A DNA stretch of 64,000 bases, from positions 12,322,303-12,386,302 of the forward strand of contig NC_087075.1 in assembly GCF_026151205.1 (NCBI RefSeq), in the 5' to 3' direction. The translations under genes were made by a program, and so were the position numbers. The notes under the pieces were generated by a model. It saw only the letters and a list, made by a program, of their open reading frames with translations, had not been told where the DNA came from and ran no database searches. This document shows, one piece after another, positions 21,301 through 30,260 of the stretch (positions within the stretch are counted from its first letter, which is position 1; each line of letters starts with the position of its first letter). The stretch is from Bolinopsis microptera (Eukaryota; Ctenophora; Tentaculata; Lobata; Bolinopsidae).

Positions 21301-24300
21301 GCCTCTGCTTAGACGAGAAACTATACATACTTAAAACCCCAGGCATTATTAATAAAAGATCAGAAATTATTTCTAAATGTAGGCACTCTAGGAAATTCTT
21401 AGTTAGACATACTTAGTTAGTATTTATTAGTTATTAGAGCATTATGGAGCATTTCAAGGAGATGCACTATCAGGTAATCTATTTACTGTTGTTGAAGCCG
21501 CTGCACTTATTCACCTCAGATCTGTACTCTCCCAAGTATCCTCAACACCTTACCCAGTAAATCATCCAATCCCTAATCCTCCTATCTCAGAAGAATTCAT
21601 GCCACTCGAAACAGGATACTCTGATGATATTGACTTTAATAACACTGAACTTGCTCCACTCAAAGAAATGCTTCCTATCGCTAAAGATATATTCCAGCAG
21701 TGGGACCTTCATATCAATTCTTCCAAGACTGAATTTGTCCATTTTTATTTAGCAGATCCTAAACCCACTGTTAAACGCAAGGTGATTGTTGGAAAAGTGT
21801 ATAGAGGTGATGAAGAGTGGCGCTCTAACAAAACTTTAGGATCGTTGATGTGCACTGTTAAGGATATCAAGAATCGAATATTCCTTGGTAATGTTGCCTT
21901 TAGTAAATTTCAGAAAGTTTGGATGAAGAGCAAGATTTCAGTCCAAAGGAAGATCAAAATCTACGAGGCACAAGTAGTCTTTATTCTACTCTACAACTGC
22001 AACTCCTGGGCTGCACCACTAGCTTCGTTGAATGAACTTGATATTGCTCATCGCAAACACCTCCGAAGAATCCTCAACATCAGATGGCCTACTGGGGTTA
22101 TTTCTAATGAGGCACTCTATGCTCGTTGTTATGTCACTCCCTTGTCTGTGAGAGTCTCTAAGTTTCGATGGAGAATGTTAGGACATATCTTAAGAGGACA
22201 GGAAGACTCACCAGCATACACCTCTATGTTATTTGCTATAAATTCTGATATTTTTATGGAAGGGAGACGGGGTAGACCATGTTTAAACTTATTAGATGTT
22301 ATTAGAAAAGACTTGACTAGTAGAAATCTTGATATTAGACTTAAGAATTTGACTGATTTCGAAGACCTTAGATTTTTGGCTTTAGATAGGGAGGAATGGA
22401 AGAAGTTAGAAGATGGTTGATGTTTTTGTTTTCTTTTTTATGCGTTTTGATATCTATAAGGTGCCTAGGATGCTCTTTTAAAGAGATATTTCGTACTTTG
22501 AAAGATTTACTACTACTACTACTATTAGTTATTAGGATTTGTAGTTATTTATATAGGTTTAGTAGTATTGAGTAATTGTTAATTGTTAATTATAAAATTT
22601 GATAAAGGAGCACTGTGTTGTATTATGTTTGCCATTTTTATGTTAATTATGTCACTGAAGATTGCTTTTCAAACATGAAACTTATAGTTTGACAATTGCA
22701 TAGTTTGCTTTGTACCGATATTTCATGCTCCTAGCTACAGCTAGTAGAGCCCTTTTTCTATAAGAGAAGAAAACCAGTTGTATATATATATATATATAAT
22801 AATGGTTAATTAAAATCTAATTATCACCCAGCTGCTGACATCTGCCCTGAAGTCTAACTACAATTGGGTGTGTACTCCAGTGGACTACTCAAACGACCCT
22901 CTCGCTCTCAGGGTAATTGAAAATTTCTTACATTTTACAAATCTTCCCAACTAATTATCCTGCTCATGTTTCATGCTTACATTGCTTTTATTAACACTTG
23001 ATTTTTGAAGTGTCTGGCATATAGGTGTCATTACTCGGTACTATCGGAGATGTCGTAAGTAATGTCTCGTTGCAGCGATAAAATGTGGTTATTTTACGTT
23101 ATTTCTATGCGAATAATATAATAGCATGTGGTAATGCAATATACGTTCGATCACGTCTGTGACGTAATACCAATGAAATAAACATTCTCTGTCGGTATTA
23201 GTTTTAGGAATCCTTTTTGTATTTTATGAACTATTTTGTGTAAACTATTTGTCGTGTATAGAATCAAATTATATGGTTAGCCAGTACTCTGACCACAAGA
23301 ATGCTCTAGACAATCAACACAAGCTTCTGTACACTGTGTCCAGATCACTGTCACGCTGCTAACAAAGCAATGTAAACCATAAATTCCTAAACACATTCCA
23401 TCCCCCATATAATGTTCTACATTTAACTTGTTTAGTTAAATAGCGATCATTCTCGATAAGGAAGTTGTTGATAACTTAATTTCAGCTGGTTAACGTTAGG
23501 AAATAAAATTGGTTAAACGTGTTAAATTCGTTATCCGATGTATACATATAGCAAACTAGCGTTAGTTTAATTTCACTTCAATTTCCTACGTGGCGGGAAG
23601 TTTCAGTTCTATCGCGTGTATGTAACGCGCGATCTCCGAATATGTTTTAGGTATGAAAAGTTTGCCCAGAGTTCTTGAGCAGCCGGTTTAATGCGCGGCG
23701 TGGGAAAATTTGAAATGGCTTACCAATTTACGAACGGACGTGACGATGGACCATCATATTATAATAGACGTATTTTAGTTTTTCCGTTTTATATCGCGTG
23801 ACAATAAATGTTCCGTTTTACGTCACACACAATTACAGGTGGCCATAATAATTTATTGTATTGATGGTCATACAAACAAGTTTGCCCTGAACATACATGC
23901 TAAAAAAACTGATTTAAGCCCGTTAGCCGGGAAACACGAGAAAATGTGCGGTAAACCGGTAACGGCTAAAAGACTTATTGTTTATTGTTTATTTTAACAA
24001 CAATATTTCAGATGGCAGCTGGCCTGTGGTGGTACTACATTTCCAAACCAATAGAATTCTTTGATACGGTACTTAATTCTTTTATTTTTTTGGTTCTATT
24101 GATTACTCTAGATTTTACCAGAGAGACATTTATTATCGTTATCAACAGATTAACAGTTAACGCAAATAAAACAAGCTGAAGGTGTCAAGGTTATAAGTAA
24201 TCCTAATGTTCTGCATTTTCAGATAATGTTTATCTTGAGAAAAAAGACTCGACAAGTTACATTCCTGCACGTGTATCATCACGTGACAATGCCGCTGTTG

Positions 24301-27300
24301 TGGTGGATCGGAATCAAATGGGTCGCAGGTTGGTTTACATTTACATTACTTTTACATTTAAATTTCAAATTTTAAATAGAAAAAATGTACCTAAAAGAAT
24401 TGAAAACTAACAAATTAGGAAATAAGTGGTTTGATCCGGTAATAAACTAAAAGATCCGAAATGATTTTCTCTGAGCAACATACACTGAGCGTCTGCACGC
24501 ACAATTTCCAGTAAAATCATAAAATGCTCAAAGATTGTGATCGTGTAACTACAGATGAGGTCTGATTTCACGATGCGCTTAGGGGTCGTTCACTTATTAC
24601 GTTTCAAGAAGCTTACACTAGCGATGAGATTGAATGAGAATATACATGAATTGTAATTTAATATTAACATATTATTACGATGTCGTTTTGATAATTTAAG
24701 CAAGATAATAATGTCATATAAGGTTTAATGCAATGGTAATTGGTAGTGTGTAAGTGTGTATATGAATTTTGAGTACATATACGTAACATATACGAGTTAT
24801 ATTTATGGAAATCCCGTTTGGCTGGCAAAAATCTACAATTCTAGTAAATTATTAAAGTACACATCCCTTCTACCCGTTATTGTTTGGTGGTGGCATTTGT
24901 ATGTCCCACATTTTTCCAGTTGAAATTGTATTCTTATTATAACTTTATAATTATCCTGTTTCTTATCGTATTGTCTGAATACTAGATTTTGTTACTTATC
25001 TTGTTACTTATCTTAAAGTTAAATGTTTCTACAGGTTCTAATGATGTAGTTTTACGAAGATTTCAAGCCTTACGTTGTGTGTTTTCCTTCGTGTCCGAAA
25101 GCATTAGATTTTGTTACTTTATTTAAGTGATAGTGAGGTTAAATATGTTCTTCAACAGGTGCTATGAACTGTCGTTGCATTGTTTGTATACATCAAAAAT
25201 AATAAAGATCCCGAATGAATGTTTTGAGTCGTCTCTCCTTTTATCGCCTACATCTATCTACTAAGTTTCAGTTATTTCTCAGTTATTTTTCAGTTTATTT
25301 TTCGTTTATTTTTCGATAATTTTGCGCAAAAAAGTCTAGCAATACTTTCAACTGTTTTACCGAGAACTAAAGTTGTTTAAACGTTTTATTGCCTATCATC
25401 CTTGATGCTTTGTAGCTTTTAGAGGTAATTTCAGTAATGATAAAATTGTGTCATAGCTCAGTTGAATCTATCCTCAGATGAGAAATAGGCAACTCCGCAG
25501 ATGCAGGGCTAAGTCAGATGGGTGCATAGAAAATCACTCCAAACATTTTTGTCGACTGTGCGATGAAAATAACTCGGATCATCTTTCGAGAAACTGCCCT
25601 CATGCAAGTGCACTTTACCATGGAACTACAGCCGATGCAGCAAAAAAGATCACAATTGAGGGGCTTAAATGCAGTCCAAATGGCAGGCTAGGTCGAGGGA
25701 TATACTTTGTTGATAATCGGGATCATGCTCTGAAAATAGCACACGTTAAAAATCCTAACAATTGGTCTGTTTTAGAGTGTAGGGTTAATCTAGGACCTCC
25801 CAAAAGATCTACAGCTACAGGAATCTATGATACGATTATAATTACAAGGTTGCATGGAACAGTTGGTGTTCATCCTCCATGGTCAGGCATTACAACCGAC
25901 TTTATGGAATACTGCTTAACTAATGAAAAGAAGTGCAATGTGGTCGCAGAAATCTCCAAAGATGGAGAATTCATCATCATGAACAAAGTTGCTATCCTCA
26001 AGGAACTTTATCAAATAAAACAGCATGTTCCACCAGGACGTCCTACTGTATTGAAGCAAAAACGTCCTAAAAGAGTGTCAGTATGGAAACCCATGGCAGC
26101 GCCAAAACGACAACACGAAGTAGCGCTTAGAAATCCTGCACCAGTGCTAAAACAACCCACGGCAAGACAAACCGCAGCTGTTCCATATGACAAAGTTCCT
26201 AAACAGCCCACGGTAGTGTCAAAACAAACTGCAGCAGCAAGACAACCCGCAGCAGACCCATATCGGCAACAATATGATGAAATTCCTTTTGATGATGATG
26301 TAAAAGCACGCGTATTGTATTTGCTAAAACAACCTGCAGCAAAACAACCCGCAGCAGTCCCATGTCGGCAACAATATGGCAAAGTTCCTAAGCAGCCCTC
26401 AGTAGTGCCAAAACAACCTGTAGCAGCAAAACAACCCGCAGCAGTCCCATATCGGCAACAATATGACCAAGTTCCTAAACAGCCCACGGTAGTGCCAAAA
26501 CAACCTGCAGCAGCAAAACAACCCGCAGCAGTCCCATATCGGCAACAATATGACCAAGTTCCTAAACAGCCCACGGTAGTGCCAAAACAACCTGCAGCAG
26601 CAAAACAACCCGCAGCAGTCCCATATCGGCAACAATATGACCAAGTTCCTAAACAGCCCACGGTAGTGCCAAAACAACCTGCAGCAGCAAAACAACCCGC
26701 AGCAGTCCCATATCGGCAACAATATGACCAAGTTCCTAAACAGCCCACGGTAGTGCCAAAACAAACTGCAGCAGCAAAACAACCCGCAGCAGTCCCATAT
26801 CGGCAACAATATGACAAAGTTCCTAAACAGCCCACAGTAGTGCCAAAACAAACTGTAGCTGCAGCAATACAACCCGCAGCAGACCCATATCGGCAACAAT
26901 ATGACATAGTATATAAACAGCCCACAGTAGTGTCAAAACAAACTGTAGCTGCAGCAATACAACCCGCAGCAGACCCATATCGGCAACAATATGACATAGT
27001 ATTCAAGCAGCCCACAGTAGTGCCAAAACAAATTGTAGCTGCAGCAATACAACCCGCAGCAGACCCATATAGGCAACAATATGACATAGTATTTAAACAG
27101 CCCACAGTAGTGTCAAAACAAACTGTAGCAGCAGCAAGACAACCCGCAGCAGACCCATATCGGCAACAATATGACATAGTATATAAACAGCCCACAGTAG
27201 TGTCAAAACAAACTGTAGCAGCAGCAATACAACCCGCAGCAGACCCATATCGGCAACAATATGACATAGTATATAAACAGCCCACAGTAGTGCCAAAACA

Positions 27301-29816
27301 AACTGCAGCTGCAGCAAGACAACCCGCAACAGACCCATTTTGGCAACAATATGTCGAAATTCCTAAGCAGCCTTCAGTAGTGCCAAAACAAACTGCAGCA
27401 GCAAGACAACCCGCAGCAGACCCATTTTGGCAACAATATGATGAAATTCCTTTTGATGATGATGTAAAAGCACGCGTATTGTATTTGCTAAAACAACCTG
27501 CAGCTGCAGCAAAACAACCCGCAGCAGTCCCATGTCGGCAACAATATGGCAAAGTTCCTAAGCAGCCCTCAGTAGTGCCAAAACAACCTGCAGCTGCAGC
27601 AAAACAACCCGCAGCAGTCCCATATCGGCAACAATATGACAAAGTTCCTAAGCAGCCCTCAGTAGTGCCAAAACAACCTGCAGCAGCAGCAATACAACCC
27701 GCAGCAGTCCCATATCGGCAACAACATGGCATAGTTTTTAAGCAGCCCACAGTAGTGCCAAAACAAACTGCAGCTGCAGCAAGACAACCCGCAGCAGTCC
27801 CATATCGGCAACAACATGGCATAGTTTTTAAGCAGCCCACAGTAGTGCCAAAACAACCTGCAGCAGCAGCAATACAACCCGCAGCAGTCCCATATCGGCA
27901 ACAACATGGCATAGTTTTTAAGCAGCCCACAGTAGTGCCAAAACAAACTGTAGCAGCAGCAAAACAACCCGCAGCAGTCCCATTTTGGCAACAAGATGAC
28001 GAAATCCCTATTGATGATTGGGATGTTGAGGATGATTGGGATGTTGAGGATGATTGGGATGTCGAGGATGATTGGGATGTTGAGGATGATTGGGATGTTG
28101 AGGATGATTGGGATGTTGAGGATGATTGGGATGTCGAGGATGATCCCGATGATCTATTAGCAGAAGAAATGCAGAAAAGACAGTCTCTAGAAGTGCATGG
28201 CAGGGAGCCCTGCACAGTAAGATGGAACCCGACGACGGAAGAGCGAGGACTACCTACACAAAGTATGATATGCTACCAGATACGACGCGTCATTGGTAAT
28301 TTATACCTTGACTAAAAGACTCTGACAAGAAACTGTGGGATCTGTGAAATGATACATTCTTTCTGATGATAATGCAAATAGAAACTGCAAAAACGATTTC
28401 AGGAGGATTTTCAGTTTTATCTTTCATTAAATGATTGGGATGTACTGAATCGTCCTGCACAAGCGTAATATGCTTAAACATAACATGGTTGAGAACTGTT
28501 TTTTTTCTTCATTTTCCATTTTCTTTGTTATAACAAATAAAATAAAATACAATATACATAATATGAATATTAAATAATATGTAATTTGTTTCCAAACAGT
28601 GATCTCAATGTTTCGAGAGTACCTAATTTCCCATTATTTCTTGGTCTGTTGACATTTCGACCTTGGCTAAATGTCAAGAAGTAAGATATATTCATATTTT
28701 GACCTGATATGAATGTTTATAACTTTCAAAGGAATCCAATATTGTAAATTATTAGAACCTCCGGGACAAAACGATAATAGCATTTGTAGAAATTGCTAAG
28801 CTGCAGATTGTTAATGTGGTAGTTTTCAAGAACTAAACGTTGATTTAAAACGGAAAATATTTGAAAGGATAATGTATTAAAATTGTATAGTTTTGAAATT
28901 CTTACTGTATGAAAGATCATTTTTGTTTTGAAGGGTTTCCAATGAACGAAAGTTAACTGTCGATTCTATTAAATCTATTCGCATTCAGGACTTCATATTT
29001 CTGGGTCCGCCAGAAATGTCAATGAAAACAGGAGGGACACCTCAGTTCTATCGCTCTGGAATTTAATGTTACCGCGCTGATTTTCCTAAAATCAGCTGTG
29101 TCCCTCGGGTGAGTTCAAATCCCCCTCACGTGACGTCACACCGCCCCTCACGTGACGTCACACCGCCCCTCACGTGACATCACACTCTCCCAGGCGGTCA
29201 ATCGTTTTTCGGAGCGATGGTGAACTCGTCAGTGCACGTGATAATGTACACCTACTACGGTCTCGCTGCTATGGGACCTGAAATGCAGAAACACCTGTGG
29301 TGGAAAAAACACATAACCCACTATCAGCTGGTAGGTTTTTTTGTTTTTTTGTTTCAAGTTTAGAAATCTTGAAGTCCAGATACCTTTTCTAAGTGTGTTG
29401 TTGAAATTCAACTATTGACACTAATCGTCGAAATTATGGTGACATTTTGGCACCCTACCGCGACCGCTCACTTTGCTTTCTTTACTAGGAGCCTTGTGGA
29501 CGTTTGCTTGCCTCCAATAATCTGAGATTTATACAGTTATATACCCTTATTAATTATATGTATAAATGTATTATGTATTGATATTACGTATAATGTATAA
29601 TAAGTATATTATGTATATCTTCAGATACAGTTCGTATGGGGTATGCTACACTGCGCGGTGTCCCTCTACGTAGATTGTCCTTTCCCTAGTTGGATGCAGT
29701 ACACGTGTATATGTTACGCTGGTTCATTCCTCGTTCTCTTCTCTAATTTCTACATCATGAACTACCTTAATAAACCTAAGAAAGAGGAACAGAATGGGAA
29801 GCTTAAATCTCAATAG
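15334..29816 (+). CDS. ELOVL4: ELOVL4-like very-long-chain fatty acid elongase, 8 exons
   Basis: Coding exons: 15334-15418, 15649-15743, 16551-16643, 22832-22912, 24012-24068, 24223-24328, 29194-29330, 29625-29816 (846 bases, 281 aa, all phases consistent). The protein is a multi-pass ER membrane 3-ketoacyl-CoA synthase, the condensing step of fatty-acid elongation. Diagnostic segments: [11 protein letters not shown] (about 29-39), [21 protein letters not shown], and the histidine box HVYHH at 153-157 in [17 protein letters not shown]. Also present are [19 protein letters not shown] and [14 protein letters not shown] with [12 protein letters not shown] favours the ELOVL4/1/7 group over ELOVL3/6. 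The tail ends KLKSQ, a KxKxx ER-retrieval form. Introns 3 (6.2 kb) and 6 (4.9 kb) hold other genes and transposons. The exon 7 acceptor abuts a CRE/E-box array. Confidence 0.95.
16826..16952. repeat. 31-bp tandem repeat derived from a coding 3' end
   Basis: Four units start at 16826, 16857, 16888 and 16919 (CACATTTAAACACAATCTGT and ACTGTTTGGAT). Read on the minus strand, each unit contains codons for CDPNSTDCV and a TAA stop. The unit at 16919 is the real end of the secreted-protein frame and the others lie downstream of its stop. The array therefore looks like serial duplication of that gene's last codons. Confidence 0.85.
16924..17682 (-). CDS. Small secreted Cys-rich protein, intron-nested
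   Basis: Two exons, 17666-17682 (MTATA plus AG) and 16924-17482, join in phase to 191 residues. The start [19 protein letters not shown] is a good signal peptide. The longer read-through frame starting at 17562 lacks this feature and crosses a clean acceptor (TTTTCAG). A 20-residue unit ([11 protein letters not shown] and HPLPPLPP) is repeated twice in tandem. The C-terminal half has eight cysteines, spaced C..C..C..C..C..C-x-C..C, ending CDPNSTDCV. Eight cysteines in a secreted chain suggest four disulfides. It lies antisense in intron 3 of the elongase. No family recognised; a peptide-like extracellular role is inference. Confidence 0.6.
17683..18675. other. Elongase intron 3, non-coding part
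   Basis: It contains the presumed 5' region of the antisense secreted-protein gene and ends in an AT dinucleotide run (18651-18675) at the edge of the Penelope-like element. Nothing else was seen. Confidence 0.4.
18886..20873 (-). CDS. Penelope-like reverse transcriptase with C-terminal GIY-YIG nuclease, 5'-truncated
   Basis: The frame is open from the inversion junction at about 20873; the first Met is at 20760, giving 624 residues. Upstream in-frame codons ([34 protein letters not shown]) are typical of the family and show that the N-terminus is missing. Reverse-transcriptase blocks: [11 protein letters not shown] (block A, about residues 173-183), [11 protein letters not shown], and the catalytic [10 protein letters not shown]. 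The C-terminal part has a Cys cluster ([15 protein letters not shown]), then [20 protein letters not shown], the core of a GIY-YIG endonuclease with its conserved Arg and His. The gene therefore belongs to the endonuclease-bearing Penelope group. No stop or frameshift is seen in the remaining part, so inactivity comes only from the missing 5' end. Confidence 0.9.
20874..21416 (+). pseudogene. Inverted duplicate of the GIY-YIG end of the Penelope ORF
   Basis: From [19 protein letters not shown] to the stop, the sequence repeats the last 180 codons of the 18886-20873 ORF in the opposite orientation. A GHNKS to GDNKS change was noticed. It lacks the reverse-transcriptase domain. The few preceding codons read into it from the junction are chance. 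Confidence 0.85.
21438..22522 (+). mobile_element. 5'-truncated LINE inserted in the Penelope element
   Basis: The 1085-bp insertion is flanked by identical 13-bp copies of TATTAGTTATTAG (21425-21437 and 22523-22535). The 3' end is a TAC repeat (about 22508-22522) rather than poly-A. It splits the 3' region of the right Penelope arm, whose sequence resumes exactly after the second copy. Confidence 0.9.
21440..22420 (+). CDS. C-terminal part of a LINE reverse transcriptase
   Basis: The frame is open from the insertion edge and reads [15 protein letters not shown] (the QGD block of reverse transcriptases), then GYSDDIDF, a YxDD catalytic motif (about 21617-21640). Next come HINSSKTEF, a thumb region with [43 protein letters not shown] and [18 protein letters not shown], ending at 22420. 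The first Met (21599) lies after the QGD block, so it is not a true start. Endonuclease, palm N-terminal blocks and 5' region are missing. The same family left the remnant at 12221-12970. The clade was not assigned. Confidence 0.88.
   Translation, partial: HYGAFQGDALSGNLFTVVEAAALIHLRSVLSQVSSTPYPVNHPIPNPPISEEFMPLETGYSDDIDFNNTELAPLKEMLPIAKDIFQQWDLHINSSKTEFVHFYLADPKPTVKRKVIVGKVYRGDEEWRSNKTLGSLMCTVKDIKNRIFLGNVAFSKFQKVWMKSKISVQRKIKIYEAQVVFILLYNCNSWAAPLASLNELDIAHRKHLRRILNIRWPTGVISNEALYARCYVTPLSVRVSKFRWRMLGHILRGQEDSPAYTSMLFAINSDIFMEGRRGRPCLNLLDVIRKDLTSRNLDIRLKNLTDFEDLRFLALDREEWKKLEDG
22913..24011. other. Elongase intron 4, no features
   Basis: It is AT-rich apart from a more GC- and CpG-containing stretch near 23580-23760. 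No coding or repeat structure was recognised. Confidence 0.4.
25035..25206 (+). other. Possible alternative terminal exons and poly-A site of the elongase
   Basis: Acceptor-like TTTCTACAG ends at 25034. The following frame, in phase with exon 6, runs 30 codons ([15 protein letters not shown] onward) to TAA at 25124-25126. A second acceptor (TTCAACAG, ending 25158) opens 13 codons ([14 protein letters not shown]) to a TAA at 25200-25202. AATAAA lies at 25201-25206. Use of either would truncate the enzyme after the histidine box. This rests on signals only. Confidence 0.2.
25478..28315 (+). CDS. PARP-like ADP-ribosyltransferase with zinc knuckle and long KQP repeat domain
   Basis: One uninterrupted frame of 945 codons. 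Residues 25-40 form a zinc knuckle ([17 protein letters not shown]-x2-C-x6-H-x4-C). Residues about 46-180 carry an ADP-ribosyltransferase-like pattern: YHGT with His48, GRGIYF with Tyr76, then GEFIIMN with Glu164, consistent with an H-Y-E triad. The LGRGIYF and [10 protein letters not shown] segments also recall the PARP-like Gig2 proteins. From about 230 to 840 there are about 20 units of a 26-31-residue repeat ([27 protein letters not shown]). [17 protein letters not shown] occurs twice, marking a larger internal duplication. Seven DDWDVE repeats (28013-28138) precede a short charged tail. The ATG directly follows TATCCTCAG, a possible acceptor, so a 5' non-coding exon is possible. It lies sense in elongase intron 6. 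Lack of introns suits a retrogene or a domesticated gene. Confidence 0.8.
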   Translation: MRNRQLRRCRAKSDGCIENHSKHFCRLCDENNSDHLSRNCPHASALYHGTTADAAKKITIEGLKCSPNGRLGRGIYFVDNRDHALKIAHVKNPNNWSVLECRVNLGPPKRSTATGIYDTIIITRLHGTVGVHPPWSGITTDFMEYCLTNEKKCNVVAEISKDGEFIIMNKVAILKELYQIKQHVPPGRPTVLKQKRPKRVSVWKPMAAPKRQHEVALRNPAPVLKQPTARQTAAVPYDKVPKQPTVVSKQTAAARQPAADPYRQQYDEIPFDDDVKARVLYLLKQPAAKQPAAVPCRQQYGKVPKQPSVVPKQPVAAKQPAAVPYRQQYDQVPKQPTVVPKQPAAAKQPAAVPYRQQYDQVPKQPTVVPKQPAAAKQPAAVPYRQQYDQVPKQPTVVPKQPAAAKQPAAVPYRQQYDQVPKQPTVVPKQTAAAKQPAAVPYRQQYDKVPKQPTVVPKQTVAAAIQPAADPYRQQYDIVYKQPTVVSKQTVAAAIQPAADPYRQQYDIVFKQPTVVPKQIVAAAIQPAADPYRQQYDIVFKQPTVVSKQTVAAARQPAADPYRQQYDIVYKQPTVVSKQTVAAAIQPAADPYRQQYDIVYKQPTVVPKQTAAAARQPATDPFWQQYVEIPKQPSVVPKQTAAARQPAADPFWQQYDEIPFDDDVKARVLYLLKQPAAAAKQPAAVPCRQQYGKVPKQPSVVPKQPAAAAKQPAAVPYRQQYDKVPKQPSVVPKQPAAAAIQPAAVPYRQQHGIVFKQPTVVPKQTAAAARQPAAVPYRQQHGIVFKQPTVVPKQPAAAAIQPAAVPYRQQHGIVFKQPTVVPKQTVAAAKQPAAVPFWQQDDEIPIDDWDVEDDWDVEDDWDVEDDWDVEDDWDVEDDWDVEDDWDVEDDPDDLLAEEMQKRQSLEVHGREPCTVRWNPTTEERGLPTQSMICYQIRRVIGNLYLD
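26165..27996 (+). repeat. Coding tandem repeat, about 81-90 bp units
   Basis: Units of roughly 81-93 bases centred on CGGCAACAATATGAC. Four consecutive units in the 26400-26760 part are nearly identical, while later units form sub-families ending VPK, IVY, IVF or HGIVF. Two copies of a variant containing the GATGATGATGTAAAAGC word (about 26288 and 27462) show that a block of many units was duplicated. Because the period is a multiple of three, the opposite strand also stays open over most of it. Confidence 0.92.
28013..28138 (+). repeat. 18-bp coding repeat, DDWDVE x7
   Basis: Seven tandem units of GATGATTGGGATGTTGAG, with two showing GTC instead of GTT. They encode an acidic, tryptophan-bearing stretch near the C-terminus of the PARP-like protein. 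Confidence 0.95.
28316..29126. other. Elongase intron 6, 3' part
   Basis: AT-rich and downstream of the nested PARP-like gene. AATAAAATAAAA at about 28535-28546 is a likely poly-A signal for that gene. The short open frames here look like chance. Confidence 0.4.
29127..29191. repeat. CRE/E-box array 1 (23-bp period, 3 units)
   Basis: CTCACGTGACGTCACACCGCC occurs twice and a third unit carries CACGTGACATCA. The last unit ends directly at the acceptor of elongase exon 7 (CTCTCCCAG, exon start 29194). The core CACGTGACGTCA fuses an E-box (CACGTG) with a full CRE (TGACGTCA). Confidence 0.9.
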
Positions 29817-30097
29817 AATTAGGTTTGTGTTTGAAGTGTTCTTTTTAATGAAGTGGTGATTACTGGTTGTTTGTTGTCGATATTTCGAGAGATCATTATA
29901 GGAGAATGAGAGTTCCTATTGATTTACTGAAATCTTTACCGAATTTTTTTGTTTTAAAATCAATGTTTTCATTTCATTATAAAATATAAATGTCATTTTT
30001 TGATACTTTTCATTACTTTCAGATATATATTTGGTTCTATATTAGTAGTACCAAATTCTTAGAAAGGGATTATCGATAGTCATTCCTAAGAAGTTGC

Positions 30098-30260
30098 ATA
30101 CGCTGCAACGTGACGTCATACACTGCAACGTGACGTCATACACTGTAACGTGACGTCATACACTGTAACGTGACGTCATACACTGCAACGTGACGTCATA
30201 CACTGTAACGTGACGTCATACACTGCAACGTGACGTCATACACTGTAACGTGACGTCATC
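30098..30260. repeat. CRE/E-box-like array 2 (20-bp period, 8 units)
   Basis: Eight units of CACTG(C/T)AACGTGACGTCATA, with C/T alternating at one position. Each contains a perfect CRE, TGACGTCA, preceded by AACG, so the E-box half is altered to AACGTG. It lies about 280 bases downstream of the elongase stop codon. Confidence 0.95.

Larger units (their letters stand above)
18676..22721 (-). mobile_element. Penelope-like element with head-to-head inverted partial copy
   Basis: The left arm 18676-19428 and the right arm 20874-21437 plus 22536-22721 are near-identical inverted copies. Both contain the last third of the ORF and its 3' region, from CGGTACAAAGCAAAC outwards. The unpaired middle, 19429-20873, carries the rest of the ORF. 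Penelope-like elements often carry partial, rearranged copies of themselves. The arms differ by very few bases in the coding part (one His/Asp change seen), so the event is recent. The right arm is interrupted by a LINE at 21438-22522. The element lies in elongase intron 3. Confidence 0.88.

Noticed and set aside
26011-28215. 734-codon minus-strand open frame rich in Cys and Gly
   Set aside because: It is the antisense of the KQP repeat region. Periods divisible by three without stop words keep it open; the plus-strand frame carries the recognisable domains.
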